In this document: one piece after another, positions 27,410 through 37,017 of the stretch
Layout of the letters: each line of letters starts with the position of its first letter
Position numbering within the stretch: position 1 is the stretch's first letter
NCBI RefSeq assembly: GCF_001442755.1
Contig: NZ_CP006367.1
Coordinates: forward strand, 682,001-746,000
Direction: 5' to 3'
DNA: 64,000 nt
DNA from: Aureimonas sp. AU20
GTDB taxonomy: Bacteria; Pseudomonadota; Alphaproteobacteria; Rhizobiales; Rhizobiaceae
Notes under the pieces: generated by a model
What the model was told of the DNA's origin: nothing
The model's database searches: none
What the model saw: the letters and a program-made list of their open reading frames with translations, nothing else
Position numbers and translations under genes: made by a program

Positions 27410-28303
27410 ATGACCGCACTTGCCCGCATTCCCAGCGCCACGCAGTTTCAGGAACTGGCGCCCCCGGTGGACTATCCCCTGGTGCGCCGGACCATTGAGT
27501 TCATCTCGCAGCATTATCAGGTACAGCCGAGCCTGGGCGAAGTCGCCGAGGGCGTCGGCGCGACCGAGGCCGAGCTGGAGGCGGCGCTGCGGCGCTGGGC
27601 GGGGCTGAGCCCCAAGGCCTTTCTTCAGGCGGTGACGCTGGACCACGCCCGCCGGCTCCTCGCCGAGGGCCTGCCGCTTCTGGACGCGGCGATCGAGGTG
27701 GGCCTCAGCGGCCCCTCGCGGCTGCACGATCTCTTCGTCAAACACGAGGCGGTGAGCCCCGGCACGCACAAGGCGCGTGGCGAGGGGATGAACCTGCAGT
27801 ATGGCTTCGCCGAAGGGCCGTTCGGCCGAACGCTCGCCATGTGGACGGAGCGGGGCCTCGCGGGCCTTGCCTTCAGCGACGAGGACCGGGGCGGCGACGA
27901 CCATGCGCTGGCCGACATGCTGGGCCGCTGGCCGAGGGCGCGCACCGAGCGCGACGACGAGGGAGCGGCGCTTCAAGTGTCGCGCGTCTTCTCGCCCGAG
28001 CGCTGGCGCGCCGACCAGCCCTTGCGCGTCGTTCTGATCGGCACGGATTTCGAGGTGCGGGTTTGGCAGCGGCTTCTCGACATTCCGCTGGGCGCCGCCG
28101 AGACCTATTCGGCGGTGGCGCGCGATATCGGCCAGCCCTCGGCCTCGCGCGCCGTCGGCGCGGCGGTGGGGCGCAACCCCTTGTCCTTCGTGGTGCCCTG
28201 CCACCGCGTCGTGGGCAAGTCCGGCGCGCTTACCGGCTACCATTGGGGCCTGACGCGCAAGCGCGCCATGCTGGGCTGGGAGTTCGGCCTGAAAGGCGCC
28301 TGA
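27410..28303 (+). CDS. AraC-type HTH / methylated-DNA-protein cysteine methyltransferase fusion
   Basis: An Ada-like protein of 297 residues. An AraC-type helix-turn-helix covers about residues 30-120 (SLGEVAEGVGATEAELEAAL, AIEVGLSGPSRLHDLFVKHE). It is fused to an O6-alkylguanine-DNA alkyltransferase domain with acceptor Cys264 in VPCHRVV. It lacks Ada's N-terminal zinc/phosphotriester domain, so the usual methyl-activated switch is missing. ATG 27410 with AAGGA upstream; the open frame reaches further but without homology. A DNA glycosylase gene follows 62 bp later, a plausible repair unit. Confidence 0.92.
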   Translation: MTALARIPSATQFQELAPPVDYPLVRRTIEFISQHYQVQPSLGEVAEGVGATEAELEAALRRWAGLSPKAFLQAVTLDHARRLLAEGLPLLDAAIEVGLSGPSRLHDLFVKHEAVSPGTHKARGEGMNLQYGFAEGPFGRTLAMWTERGLAGLAFSDEDRGGDDHALADMLGRWPRARTERDDEGAALQVSRVFSPERWRADQPLRVVLIGTDFEVRVWQRLLDIPLGAAETYSAVARDIGQPSASRAVGAAVGRNPLSFVVPCHRVVGKSGALTGYHWGLTRKRAMLGWEFGLKGA

Positions 28304-28365
28304 TCGTCGCGGCCGGGAACCCTTGGGCCGGGCTGCCCGTCCTCCCCCAAACGGGAACAGACGGC

Positions 28366-29121
28366 ATGGCGCGAAAGCAGGTGGCGGCGGCAATCGAGGA
28401 AACGGCCGAGGCGCTCGTCGGCGAAGCGCCAACGGTCGAGGCGGACCACGGAACCTTGAGCGCGCCCGAGCGCGCGGAGGCGTTTCGGCGTCTCAGTGCT
28501 CACATGCCGGGTCGCACGAAAGGCGCCAAGGGGCCGAAGGACCAGCCCGACCCATTCCGCTCCGTGGTGTCCTGCCTCCTCTCGGCTCAAAGCCGGGACG
28601 TGAACACCGCTGCCGCCGTCGAGGCGCTGTTCGCCTTGGCCCGGACGCCCGACGAGATGTTGGCCCTCACCGAGGCGGAGATCGCCCGCGCCATCAAGCC
28701 CTGCGGCCTCTACAATATGAAGGCGCGCAGCATCGTCCGGCTCTGCCGCGAGCTGATCGAGCGGCACGACCGCGTGGTGCCGCGCGACCGGGCGGGGCTG
28801 ATGAGCCTGCCCGGCATCGGGCGCAAATGCGCCGACATCGTCATGAGCTTCGCCTTCGACGAGGACGTGATCGCCGTCGACACCCATGTCTTCCGCGTCT
28901 GCAACCGCACCGGTATCACGAACGAGCGCACCGCCGACCGGACAGCCGCCGCACTGGAGCGCGACGTGCCGGACTGGGCCCGCCGCGACGGGCATTTCTG
29001 GCTGATCCAGTTCGGCAAGAGCGTCTGCCTTTCGCGCCGCCCGCGCTGCGAGACCTGCTTTCTCAACGATCTCTGCCGCTTCTTCACGGCGACGGGAGGG
29101 GTGACGCCCGCCTCGCCGTAG
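28366..29121 (+). CDS. Endonuclease III homologue (HhH-GPD DNA glycosylase)
   Basis: A DNA glycosylase/AP lyase, 251 residues. The helix-hairpin-helix LPGIGRKCADIV carries the catalytic Lys. VDTHVFRV carries the catalytic Asp. The C-terminal iron-sulfur loop is C-x6-C-x2-C-x5-C (VCLSRRPRCETCFLNDLC). It is a second, diverged copy beside the canonical nth at 53593. Its N-terminal 40 residues are unrelated to that gene's tail. Probably cotranscribed with the alkyltransferase fusion. Confidence 0.9.
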   Translation: MARKQVAAAIEETAEALVGEAPTVEADHGTLSAPERAEAFRRLSAHMPGRTKGAKGPKDQPDPFRSVVSCLLSAQSRDVNTAAAVEALFALARTPDEMLALTEAEIARAIKPCGLYNMKARSIVRLCRELIERHDRVVPRDRAGLMSLPGIGRKCADIVMSFAFDEDVIAVDTHVFRVCNRTGITNERTADRTAAALERDVPDWARRDGHFWLIQFGKSVCLSRRPRCETCFLNDLCRFFTATGGVTPASP

Positions 29122-29247
29122 CCGATTGGCCGCTCAGGTCCCTCCGCCGGCCTATCCGCCACCGACCCTCTCACCGCGCGCCTCGACAATCCTCACCGCT
29201 GCAGGGCGATCTGAGGTAGGGTCGCTCTTTGCCGGAGGAACGCCATC

Positions 29248-29466
29248 ATGAATTGCCCTGTCTGTGGAGATGCCGCCGCTTCGATCGAGCCCGTCAACGA
29301 AGGCGCCGTGGCGGTGAACTGCCCGACCTGCGGCGAATGGGAAGCCTCGCCGCCGGCCGCCGGGGCGATGCGGGATTTCTCCTCGCATCGGAGAATGCAG
29401 GCGCTGCGCTTCGCGCAAGTCGATTCGCGGGCAGGCCGCCGCCCCTTCATCCACGGGCTGGGCTGA
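29248..29466 (+). CDS. Small zinc-ribbon-like hypothetical protein
   Basis: A protein of 72 residues beginning MNCPVCGD and with CPTCGEW about 20 residues later: two CPxC knuckles, a minimal zinc ribbon. The rest is basic with no further motif. GGAGGAACGCCATC before the ATG is a strong RBS, which supports it as a real gene. Function unknown. Confidence 0.75.
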   Translation: MNCPVCGDAAASIEPVNEGAVAVNCPTCGEWEASPPAAGAMRDFSSHRRMQALRFAQVDSRAGRRPFIHGLG

Positions 29467-29653
29467 CATGAGGTGATCGCGCCCGCCGAGCGCCTCCCGG
29501 ATGGGATCTGGCGTAGGGCGCAAAGCCCGCTCGCCTTGCTGCCGCCGGCCCGCCCTCCCGCCCTCCGTGGAGGCGCGCTCGCCATTCGGCCGCAGGGCGT
29601 GGCCCGGCTGAGGCTGGTCGCCTGTCCGCTCGGTCCAACGCCGCCGAACCGGG

Positions 29654-30550
29654 CTAGGGCAGTGCGGGTTCGGGCACGACGCGGGCGCGGATCGCTGCGC
29701 CGTCGCGGCCGGGCGGGGCGCCGAACAGCCGGCGATAGTCGCGGCTGAACTGCGAGGGGCTCTCGTAGCCCACGGCATAGCCGACGCTCGCCACCTCTTC
29801 GGCCGCCAAGAGGCGCCGCCGCGCCTCCTGCAGCCGGATCTGCTTCTGGAACTGCACCGGCGTCAGCGTCGTCACCGCCTTGAAGTGCCGGTGGAAGCTG
29901 GGAACGCTCATGCCCGCCAGCCGCGCCAGATCGGCGACGCGCAAGGGCTCGGCGTGATGGTTGCGGATAAAGGCGCTGGCGCGGGCGACGCGCGCGGCTT
30001 GGCTGTCCTTGGTGCCGATCTGGCGCAGGAGAGGTCCGAGCGGACCGCCGAGCAGCCGCCACACGATCTCGCGCCGGATCAGCGGTTCCAGAACCGGCCG
30101 GTCGCGCGGCTGGTCGAGAAGCGCAAGAAGCCGCCTGAGAGGATCGTACAAGGCGGGATCGACTCGGCCCGCTCCGAGCGCGGCGAAGGACGCGGGCTCG
30201 GACAAACTGTCGGCCTGTTCGCTGAGCAGCGCCGTCACCTCCGCTGGGGGTAGGGCGAGGCTGAGCGCGAGATAGGGCCGCTCAACGCTGGCTTCGAGGA
30301 TACGTGCCGTCACCGGCAGGTCGAGCGAGGCGAGCAGGCCCTCTCCGGCGCGGTAGCGAAAGGCGTTCTCGCCGATCATCGAAACCTTGGCGCCCTGCAC
30401 CACGAGGCAGAAGGACGGGCGATAAACCGAGCGGATCAGGCCGCTCGGCGCGTCGGCCCGGCTGAGGAGCAGGCCGTCGATCGGTGTTTCCCGCCCGAAG
30501 CGGGCGAACTGCCGTTCGATCAGGGGGGCGAGGTCGGCAAGTGTCGTCAT
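29654..30550 (-). CDS. AraC-family transcriptional regulator (AraC_N type)
   Basis: A protein of 298 residues. The N-terminal AraC_N domain reads YRPSFCLVVQGAKVSMIGENAFRYRAGEGL. A C-terminal pair of helix-turn-helix motifs covers about 195-285 (LRVADLARLAGMSVPSFHRHFK and VGYAVGYESPSQFSRDYRRLFG). This subfamily typically controls an adjacent oxidoreductase; here an aldo/keto reductase is divergently encoded 153 bp away. Confidence 0.93.
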   Translation of the reverse strand: MTTLADLAPLIERQFARFGRETPIDGLLLSRADAPSGLIRSVYRPSFCLVVQGAKVSMIGENAFRYRAGEGLLASLDLPVTARILEASVERPYLALSLALPPAEVTALLSEQADSLSEPASFAALGAGRVDPALYDPLRRLLALLDQPRDRPVLEPLIRREIVWRLLGGPLGPLLRQIGTKDSQAARVARASAFIRNHHAEPLRVADLARLAGMSVPSFHRHFKAVTTLTPVQFQKQIRLQEARRRLLAAEEVASVGYAVGYESPSQFSRDYRRLFGAPPGRDGAAIRARVVPEPALP

Positions 30551-30601
30551 GCCCGCAGTCTAGCCCGCCGCTCGCGCCCTTGCATCCGATCTTTCGCGGC
30601 T

Positions 30602-30635
30602 TTGAGAGGATCGGGCAAGAGCTTGAGAGGATCGG
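30602..30635. promoter_or_regulatory. Direct-repeat pair between AraC regulator and aldo/keto reductase
   Basis: TTGAGAGGATCGG occurs at 30602-30614 and again at 30623-30635, exactly 21 bp apart (two helical turns). This is the arrangement expected for an AraC-family dimer on direct-repeat half-sites. It lies about 50 bp from the regulator's start and 70 bp from the reductase's start. Confidence 0.65.
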
Positions 30636-30703
30636 CGTCGCGCGGTGGGGGCCGGGCGCCCTAGCTTGGGTCCATCGCAACCTCCCATCAGGAGCCAAGA
30701 CCC

Positions 30704-31723
30704 ATGCGGATGCGTCAACTCGGCCGGAGCGGCCTCTTCGTCTCGGAACTGTGCCTGGGCACCATGACCTTCGGCGGCGGCGACGAGGGTATCTGGGGCC
30801 ATATCGGCCGCCTCGACCAGCCGGCCGCCGACGCGCTGGTGCGCACCGCGCTGGATGCGGGCATCAACTTCTTCGACACGGCCAATGTCTATGCCGGCGG
30901 CGAGAGCGAGCGCATTCTCGGCCAGTCGCTGAAGAATCTCGGCGTGGCGCGCGACGATGTCGTGGTGGCGACCAAGGTTCTGGGGCCGATGGGCGCGGGG
31001 CCGAACGCGCGCGGCGCTTCGCGCTCGCACATCCTCTCCCAGGCCAAGCAGAGCCTCGCCCGCCTCGGGCTCGACCATATCGACCTCTACCAGATCCACG
31101 GTTTCGACAAGGCCGTGCCGATCGAGGAAACGCTGGAGGCGCTGGACACGCTCGTCCGCCATGGGCACGTGCGCTATCTCGGCCTGTCCAACTGGGCGGC
31201 CTGGCAGATCATGAAGGCGGTCGGCATCGCGGAGCTTCGCCGCCTCGCGCCGATCCTGTCGCTCCAGGCCTACTACACGCTGGTCGGCCGCGATCTGGAG
31301 CGCGAAATCGCGCCCATGCTCCTGTCGGAGGGCATCGGCCTCATGGTCTGGAGCCCGCTCGCCGGCGGCTATCTCTCCGGCAAATACGACGGCGAGGGGC
31401 AGGCGGCGGATGGGCGGCGCGCCAATTTCGACTTCCCGCCGGTGGACCGCACGCGCGGCGGCGCGGTGATCGAGGCCATGCGTAAGGTGGCCGGCGAGAA
31501 GGGCTGCACGGTGGCGCAAGTGGCGCTCGCCTGGCTCTTGCACCAGGAGGTGGTCACCAGCGTCATCATCGGCGCCAAACGGCCGGAGCAGCTCGCCGAC
31601 AATATCGGCGCGGTGGAGGTGAAGCTGAGCACCGACGACCTCGCCGCGCTCGACGCCGCCTCGCGCCTGCCGGCCGAATATCCCGGCTGGATGCTGGAGC
31701 GCCAAGGCGCCTATCGCAGCTGA
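30704..31723 (+). CDS. Aldo/keto reductase
   Basis: An NADPH-dependent reductase of carbonyl compounds, 339 residues, TIM barrel. The catalytic tetrad is complete: Asp58 (FFDTANVY), Tyr63, Lys91 (VATK) and His132 (YQIHGFD). The C-terminal coenzyme motif SVIIGAKRPEQLADN is present. ATG 30704 follows AGGAGCC. Substrate unknown. Divergent from, and probably controlled by, the AraC regulator. A hairpin terminator follows. Confidence 0.93.
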   Translation: MRMRQLGRSGLFVSELCLGTMTFGGGDEGIWGHIGRLDQPAADALVRTALDAGINFFDTANVYAGGESERILGQSLKNLGVARDDVVVATKVLGPMGAGPNARGASRSHILSQAKQSLARLGLDHIDLYQIHGFDKAVPIEETLEALDTLVRHGHVRYLGLSNWAAWQIMKAVGIAELRRLAPILSLQAYYTLVGRDLEREIAPMLLSEGIGLMVWSPLAGGYLSGKYDGEGQAADGRRANFDFPPVDRTRGGAVIEAMRKVAGEKGCTVAQVALAWLLHQEVVTSVIIGAKRPEQLADNIGAVEVKLSTDDLAALDAASRLPAEYPGWMLERQGAYRS

Positions 31724-31732
31724 GGCTTGGCA

Positions 31733-31757
31733 AAGGGCGGGCCGAGCGGCCCGCCTT
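31733..31757. terminator. Bidirectional hairpin between aldo/keto reductase and DUF4864 gene
   Basis: GGCGGGCC-GAGC-GGCCCGCC with an AA run on the left and a TT on the right, lying between two converging stop codons. Confidence 0.6.
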
Positions 31758-31759
31758 CC

Positions 31760-32197
31760 TCAAGCGCCGATGTCGCTTCCCTTGCGCATCTGGCATCCCG
31801 TGATCTTCAGGCTGCCGTCCGGCTGGCGCTCCAGCGTGTAGCTGGCGATCCAGCTCTGACCGTCCGCGTCCGACAGGAAGACCTCCTGCCGCAGGCCCGC
31901 GCCCTCCGTCCGCAAGGGGCCGAAGGTGACGTTGCTGGAGCGATGGACGGCGGGATAGCCCCTGGCCACCATGGCGAGGAAGATCTCGGGCGAGGGGAAG
32001 AGCCGCTGGATGTTGGGCGCGGCATAGGAATAGGCCCGCGCCCCGTCGTCGGCGCGCAGCGCGTCGAGCTGCCCGCCGATGGCCGTGCGGGCGTCGCCGG
32101 AATCGTCGGCCCAGGCCGGCGGGGCCAGAATCGGCAGCGGCAGAGCCGGCACGGCGAAGGCGGTGAAGGCGAGACAGGCAAGGAGAGCGCGGCGCAT
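31760..32197 (-). CDS. DUF4864 domain exported protein
   Basis: A protein of 145 residues. The signal peptide (hydrophobic 3-25) is cleaved near PPAWADD. The mature part shows the DUF4864 pattern: AIGGQLDALRADDGARAYSYAAPNIQRLFPSPEIFLAMV and GYPAVHRSS. ATG 32197 has GGAGG eight bases upstream; the open frame extends further without support. Function unknown; possibly periplasmic. Confidence 0.85.
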   Translation of the reverse strand: MRRALLACLAFTAFAVPALPLPILAPPAWADDSGDARTAIGGQLDALRADDGARAYSYAAPNIQRLFPSPEIFLAMVARGYPAVHRSSNVTFGPLRTEGAGLRQEVFLSDADGQSWIASYTLERQPDGSLKITGCQMRKGSDIGA

Positions 32198-32270
32198 GCG
32201 ATGCCTCCGTCCAAGGAAGGCACCAGCATCTGCCGCAAAGGGCCCCGGCCGCAAGCGGGATTTTGACGCA

Positions 32271-32343
32271 GGGCCAGCCTGCCTCGCGCGCTTCCCGTGA
32301 TTTTCAGTTCACGGGAAGCGCGCGAGGTCTGAAGGCCTGGCCC
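32271..32343. repeat. Long interrupted palindrome
   Basis: A perfect 19-bp stem (32282-32300 with 32309-32327, arm CCTCGCGCGCTTCCCGTGA) with an 8-base loop TTTTCAGT. Outer arms GGGCCAG (32271-32277) and CTGGCCC (32337-32343) extend it. It lies between the gpmA stop and the DUF4864 start. No T-run follows on the minus strand. Confidence 0.85.
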
Positions 32344-32413
32344 ATCGTCCGGCGGCGGAGCGGACCTGCTTTGCCTGGAAACGCTCCAGACGCCGCAGGC
32401 CCTGGGCTCGATG

Positions 32414-33034
32414 TCAGCCGGCGAGCACGTCCTTCGAGGCGACGGTGGAATCGGCGTTGAGCTTGTAGACGATGGGCACGCCCGTCGCGAGTTCCTGCGC
32501 CACGATCTCCTCGCCGCTCAAGCCGTCCAGCGCCATGATCAGGGCGCGCAGCGAGTTGCCATGGGCGGCGACGATCACCGTGCCGCCGTTCAGCACATGC
32601 GGCTGGATGCGGTGGATGTAATAGGGCCAAACGCGCGCGCCCGTGTCCTTCAGCGACTCGCCGCCCGGAGGGGGAACGTCGTAGGACCGGCGCCAGACAT
32701 GGACCTGATCCTCGCCCCACTTGGCGCGGGCGTCGTCCTTGTTGAGGCCCGACAGGTCGCCATAGTCGCGCTCGTTCAGCGCCTGATCGCGGATCGTCTC
32801 CAGACCCTCCTGGCCGAGCTCGGTCTGGATCAGCTTCAGCGTGCGCTGGGCGCGGGACAGGGCGCTGGTGAAGGCGATGTCGAAATGAAGGCCCGCCGCC
32901 TTGAGGCGCTGGCCGGCGGCCTTGGCCTCTTCCACGCCGAGATCGGTCAGGTCCGGGTCGCGCCAGCCGGTGAAGAGGTTCTTGAGGTTCCAGTCGCTCT
33001 GGCCGTGGCGGACGAGCACGAGGGTGCGGGACAT
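32414..33034 (-). CDS. gpmA: 2,3-bisphosphoglycerate-dependent phosphoglycerate mutase
   Basis: Interconverts 3- and 2-phosphoglycerate in glycolysis. It has 206 residues, the short alphaproteobacterial form. The phosphohistidine is in [10 protein letters not shown]. Substrate motifs [15 protein letters not shown] and [13 protein letters not shown] are present, with the second histidine in [14 protein letters not shown] 33034 with AAGGGAG upstream. The larger open frame overlaps dapB and is not used. Linked to dapB as in other Rhizobiales. Confidence 0.96.
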   Translation of the reverse strand: MSRTLVLVRHGQSDWNLKNLFTGWRDPDLTDLGVEEAKAAGQRLKAAGLHFDIAFTSALSRAQRTLKLIQTELGQEGLETIRDQALNERDYGDLSGLNKDDARAKWGEDQVHVWRRSYDVPPPGGESLKDTGARVWPYYIHRIQPHVLNGGTVIVAAHGNSLRALIMALDGLSGEEIVAQELATGVPIVYKLNADSTVASKDVLAG

Positions 33035-33119
33035 GAAGACGAACTCCCTTTGTGTGGACGAGATGGGGACGGGGTGTGGAAAACCTGTGGAGTGCCCGGA
33101 GAGGGCTCTCGGAAAAGCG

Positions 33120-33935
33120 TCAGAAGCCGAGCACCTGACGCATGGAATAAAGGCCCGGCGCCTGCGCGCGCGCCCAGAGCGCGGCCCGCAGCGCGCCACG
33201 CGCGAAGATGGCGCGGTCCTCCGCCCGGTGGCCAAGTTCGATGCGCTCGCCCTCGCCGGCCAGAATCACCTGATGATCGCCGACCACCGAGCCGCCGCGC
33301 AGTGTGGCAAAGCCGATCGTGCCGGCTTGGCGCGCGCCGGTGTGCCCGTCTCGCACCCGCACGGACTGCTCGTTGAGCGCCACCGCCCGGCCCTCGGCCG
33401 CGGCCTGCCCCAAAAGCAGCGCCGTGCCGGAGGGCGCGTCGACCTTGTGGCGATGGTGCATTTCGAGGATTTCGATGTCGAACGCGTCCGGCCCCAGCGC
33501 CCGCGCCGCCTGTTCGGCGAGAACGGCGAGGAGATTGACGCCAAGGCTCATATTGCCGGACTTCACGATCCGCGCGCCGGCCTCGGCGGCCTGCGCGATC
33601 GCCGCGTCGTCCTCGGCCGAACAGCCGGTCGTGCCGATCACATGGACGAGGCCGCGCCGCGCCGTCTCCCGCGCCACGGCGACGCTGAGCGCGGGGGCGG
33701 TGAAGTCGATCACGCCGTCGGCCGCGTCCAGCGCCTTGGCAAGATCGGAGGTGACGGGAACGCCGAGATGGCCGCTCGCGGCGAGTTCGCCGCAATCGGC
33801 GCCGAGCGCCAGCGAGCCTTCGCGCTCGATCGCGGCGACGACCTTGGCGCCCTCGCTGTCCTTCACGACGCGCACCAGCGTGCGGCCCATGCGGCCGGCC
33901 GCGCCGAGGATCACCAGCTTCATCGCCTCGCTCAT
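33120..33935 (-). CDS. dapB: 4-hydroxy-tetrahydrodipicolinate reductase
   Basis: The NAD(P)H reductase step in lysine and diaminopimelate synthesis. It has 271 residues. N-terminal nucleotide-binding motif [25 protein letters not shown]; and the catalytic signature [16 protein letters not shown]. Start 33935 overlaps the ABC transporter stop (ATGA), with GGGAGA upstream inside that gene, so the two are translationally coupled. Confidence 0.97.
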   Translation of the reverse strand: MSEAMKLVILGAAGRMGRTLVRVVKDSEGAKVVAAIEREGSLALGADCGELAASGHLGVPVTSDLAKALDAADGVIDFTAPALSVAVARETARRGLVHVIGTTGCSAEDDAAIAQAAEAGARIVKSGNMSLGVNLLAVLAEQAARALGPDAFDIEILEMHHRHKVDAPSGTALLLGQAAAEGRAVALNEQSVRVRDGHTGARQAGTIGFATLRGGSVVGDHQVILAGEGERIELGHRAEDRAIFARGALRAALWARAQAPGLYSMRQVLGF

Positions 33936-35767
33936 CGCGATTCTCCCATGTCGGCTGTTTCCGCTTCGCCGCTTCCACCCTGGAAGCCGTGGAGCCGGGC
34001 GTAAAGCCCGTTCGACCGTCTCAAGAGGTCCCCATGCGTGCCGCTTTCGGCGATCCGGCCCCGGTCCACGACCAGGATCTGGTCGGCGCCGACGATCGTC
34101 GACAGGCGATGGGCGACCACCACCACGGTGCGGTCGCGCATCGCCGTTTCCAGCGCGCGCTGCACCAGCACTTCGGAGCGCGTGTCGAGCGCCGAGGTCG
34201 CCTCGTCCAGAAGCAGGATCGGCGCGTCGCGCAGAAGCGCGCGGGCGATCGACAGGCGCTGGCGCTGGCCGCCCGAAAGCGTCACGCCGTTTTCGCCCAC
34301 CGGCGTCTCGTAGCCGAGCGGCTGGGCGAGGATGAACTCTTCGGCCTGCGCCTGCCGGGCGGCTTCCTCGACCTCGGCGTCACTCGCCTCCGGCCGGCCG
34401 AAGCGGATGTTGTCGCGGATCGAGCCCTCGAACAGTGTCGGGTTCTGCGGGACATAGGCGATGGCCGAGCGCAGCGAGTGCTTGGTGACGGTGGTAATAT
34501 CGGTGCCGTCGATCAGGATGCGCCCGGCGCCCGCGTCGTAGAAGCGCTCGATCAGGGCGATGATCGTGGACTTGCCGCCGCCCGAGGCGCCAACGAGCGC
34601 CGTGGTGCGCCCGGCCGGAGCCGTGAAGGCGAGGTCGCGCAGCACCGGCTCCTCGGCGTGGTAGCCGAAGGAGACGTTCTCGAAGCGGATCTCGCCGGCC
34701 GAAACGCGCAAGGCCTGAGCACCCGGCGCGTCGGCCTGGCGCGGCGTCTCGTCCAGGATCTCGTAGATCATCTTGGCGTTCACCAGCGCCCGCTCCATCT
34801 GCACCTGCAGCTTGGCGAGGCGCCGGGCCGGGTCGTAGGCGAGCAGCAGCGCCGTGATGAAGGCGAACATCGAGCCCGGCGAATAGCCGTAGACGATGGC
34901 GCGGTAGCCCGACCAAGCAATCACGGCCGCGACGGCCAGACCCGCCACGGTCTCGGTGATCGGCCCCGAGCGCTCGGTGATGACGGCGATGCGGTTGTTG
35001 CGCTCCTCGGCCTTGCTGATCAGCTCCTCGGTGCGGGCGCGCAGCAGGTGCTCCATGGTGAAGGCCTTCACCACCTGGATGCCTTGCGCGGCCTCCTGCA
35101 TGGAGCCGAGCACCCGGCTGTTGAGGTCGATCGACTGGCGCGTCGCCTTGCGCAGCTTGCGCGACAGGCGCGAGATCATGATGGCGATCGGCGGCCCGGC
35201 GGTGAGCGCGATCAAGGACAGGACCCAGTCCTGCCAGATCATGGCGAAGATCAGGAAGATCAGCGTCAGGAGATCGCGCGCCAGCGAGGTGACGGTGAGA
35301 TTCAGCGTGTCGCGAATGCCGGAGACGTTCTGGTTGATGCGCGCGGCGAGCTGGGCCGAGCGCGTCTCGCCGAAGAAGTCCACCGACAGGTCGGTGAGAT
35401 GGGCGAAGAGCCGGCGCTGGTAGCGCGCGACGACGTCGTTGCCGATCCGCGCCAGGATGACGCCCTGCCCATAGGAGGCGATGCCGCGTAGGAAGAATGC
35501 GACGAAGATCGCCACCGGCAGGGTGAAGAGCATGGCGCGGTTGCCGGCGACGAAGATCTCGTCGATCACGTCGCGCATCACCCAGGCCAGGAAGGCCGTG
35601 GTGAGCGCCACCACGACGAGGCAGGCGACCGCCACGGCATAGCCGCCGATATGCTCGCGCCCGTTCTCGGCGATCACGCGGCGCAGGAGCTGCAGCGCCT
35701 CGCCCCGCTGGCGGGGTTCGGACAGGGAAAGACTCGTCTTCTTCACGGGGTCGGCCGGCCGGTTCAT
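33932..35767 (-). CDS. ABC exporter, fused permease and ATPase (MsbA-like)
   Basis: A protein of 611 residues: six-helix ABC transmembrane domain at about 30-330, nucleotide-binding domain at about 360-600. Walker [11 protein letters not shown]-loop [11 protein letters not shown], signature [10 protein letters not shown], Walker [13 protein letters not shown] and the H-loop VVAHRLST are all intact. Half-transporters of this type export lipids or drugs. The flippase role of MsbA is possible but cannot be proved here. Coupled to dapB. Confidence 0.93.
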   Translation of the reverse strand: MNRPADPVKKTSLSLSEPRQRGEALQLLRRVIAENGREHIGGYAVAVACLVVVALTTAFLAWVMRDVIDEIFVAGNRAMLFTLPVAIFVAFFLRGIASYGQGVILARIGNDVVARYQRRLFAHLTDLSVDFFGETRSAQLAARINQNVSGIRDTLNLTVTSLARDLLTLIFLIFAMIWQDWVLSLIALTAGPPIAIMISRLSRKLRKATRQSIDLNSRVLGSMQEAAQGIQVVKAFTMEHLLRARTEELISKAEERNNRIAVITERSGPITETVAGLAVAAVIAWSGYRAIVYGYSPGSMFAFITALLLAYDPARRLAKLQVQMERALVNAKMIYEILDETPRQADAPGAQALRVSAGEIRFENVSFGYHAEEPVLRDLAFTAPAGRTTALVGASGGGKSTIIALIERFYDAGAGRILIDGTDITTVTKHSLRSAIAYVPQNPTLFEGSIRDNIRFGRPEASDAEVEEAARQAQAEEFILAQPLGYETPVGENGVTLSGGQRQRLSIARALLRDAPILLLDEATSALDTRSEVLVQRALETAMRDRTVVVVAHRLSTIVGADQILVVDRGRIAESGTHGDLLRRSNGLYARLHGFQGGSGEAETADMGESR

Positions 35768-35830
35768 CGTCGGCTCGCTCTATAGCCTTTGCCGCCGCCC
35801 CTGCCTACAGGGCGGCCGAAAGGCAGGTTT

Positions 35831-36853
35831 TCAGCGAGACCAGCGGCGATTGACGGTCTCCAGCCCGTAGAAGCCCGGGGCGCGGGCGAAGGTGGCAAGG
35901 CCCGCCAGCGCCGCCAGTGGCAGGGTGATGGCGTAGAGCGGCACCTCGCGCAAAAGGTCGGAATGGGGCGCCTTGTCCTCGAAGGCGGCGCGCATGGCGG
36001 CCCGGTCCACGTAGGGCGCGATATGGCCGAAAATGCCGCCCGCGATATAGACGCCGCCGCGCGCCATGAAGACCAGCGCCAGATCGCCCGCGACGCGCCC
36101 GAGATAGGTGCCGAACAGGTGGATCGCCTCCAGCGCCGCCTTGTCGCCAGCCCCGGCCGCCACTGTCACGGAAGCGGGCGTGTGGGGCTCGGGCTTTCGC
36201 CCGTCCGCCTGGGCGATGGCGTTGGTAAGATTGACGAGGCCGCGCCCACAGAGAACCTGCTCGGCCGAAACGCGCCCCTCGATGCGCTCCAGATGCGGCC
36301 AAAGGGCGAGGTCGCGATCGGTGCGGGGGCCGAGATCGATATGGCCGCCTTCGCCCGCCACCGGAATCCACATGTTCCGCGCCCGCACCAGGCCCGCGAC
36401 GCCGAGGCCCGTGCCCGGTCCGACCACGACGCGCGCGCCGTCATTGGGGGCGCCGACCGGCCCGATCGCCTCGCGACCGGCTTCGGGCAGGGCGGAGACG
36501 GCGAGCGCCTGCGCCTCGAAATCGTTGACGAGAATGATCTCGTCGAAGCCGAGGTCGGAGATCAGCTTGCGTGGCCGCACCACCCAAGGGCAGTTGGTCA
36601 GCTCGATCTCCTCGCCGCTGATCGGCCCGGCCAGCGCCAGCACCGCCGAGCGCGGCTGGATCGAGGTCTGGTCGAGAACCGTCGCCTGGATCGCGTCGTC
36701 GATATTGGGAAAGTCGGCCGTCTGAACGACCGGAAAGGTCTTGGGGTCTGCAAAGGCGTCCACGAGCAGGGCGAACCGGGCATTGGTGCCTCCGATGTCG
36801 CCGATCAGGATCGGAAACTTCAGGCTTTCGGCGGATTCGTTCGTCGGAGTCAT
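35831..36853 (-). CDS. glk: Glucokinase
   Basis: ATP-dependent phosphorylation of glucose. It has 340 residues, bacterial Glk family. The phosphate motif DIGGTNAR is at 19-26. LVNDFEAQALAVSAL carries the catalytic Asp. GPGTGLGVAG and EGGHIDLGPR are present, with the C-terminal VYIAGGIFGHI. Divergent from bioR. Confidence 0.94.
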   Translation of the reverse strand: MTPTNESAESLKFPILIGDIGGTNARFALLVDAFADPKTFPVVQTADFPNIDDAIQATVLDQTSIQPRSAVLALAGPISGEEIELTNCPWVVRPRKLISDLGFDEIILVNDFEAQALAVSALPEAGREAIGPVGAPNDGARVVVGPGTGLGVAGLVRARNMWIPVAGEGGHIDLGPRTDRDLALWPHLERIEGRVSAEQVLCGRGLVNLTNAIAQADGRKPEPHTPASVTVAAGAGDKAALEAIHLFGTYLGRVAGDLALVFMARGGVYIAGGIFGHIAPYVDRAAMRAAFEDKAPHSDLLREVPLYAITLPLAALAGLATFARAPGFYGLETVNRRWSR

Positions 36854-36997
36854 GCCGGTCCGGTTTCAATCGTGTGAAGACGCAGCGAGCCATAGCACCC
36901 TCGGATGCCGGGAAAAAGCCGGCAGCGGGCGGCCGCGCCGAGGGTTTCAAAAAGCCGGAATAACCCCCAGAAGGCGCCCGGATCGACGGGCCGCGTT

Positions 36998-37007
36998 TCA
37001 TAGATTA
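36998..37007. promoter_or_regulatory. BioR-like box upstream of bioR
   Basis: TCATAGATTA matches the BioR site TTATAGATAA at 8 of 10 bases and ends 10 bp before the regulator's start. Suggests autoregulation. Confidence 0.5.
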
Positions 37008-37017
37008 TTCCGGCTGG

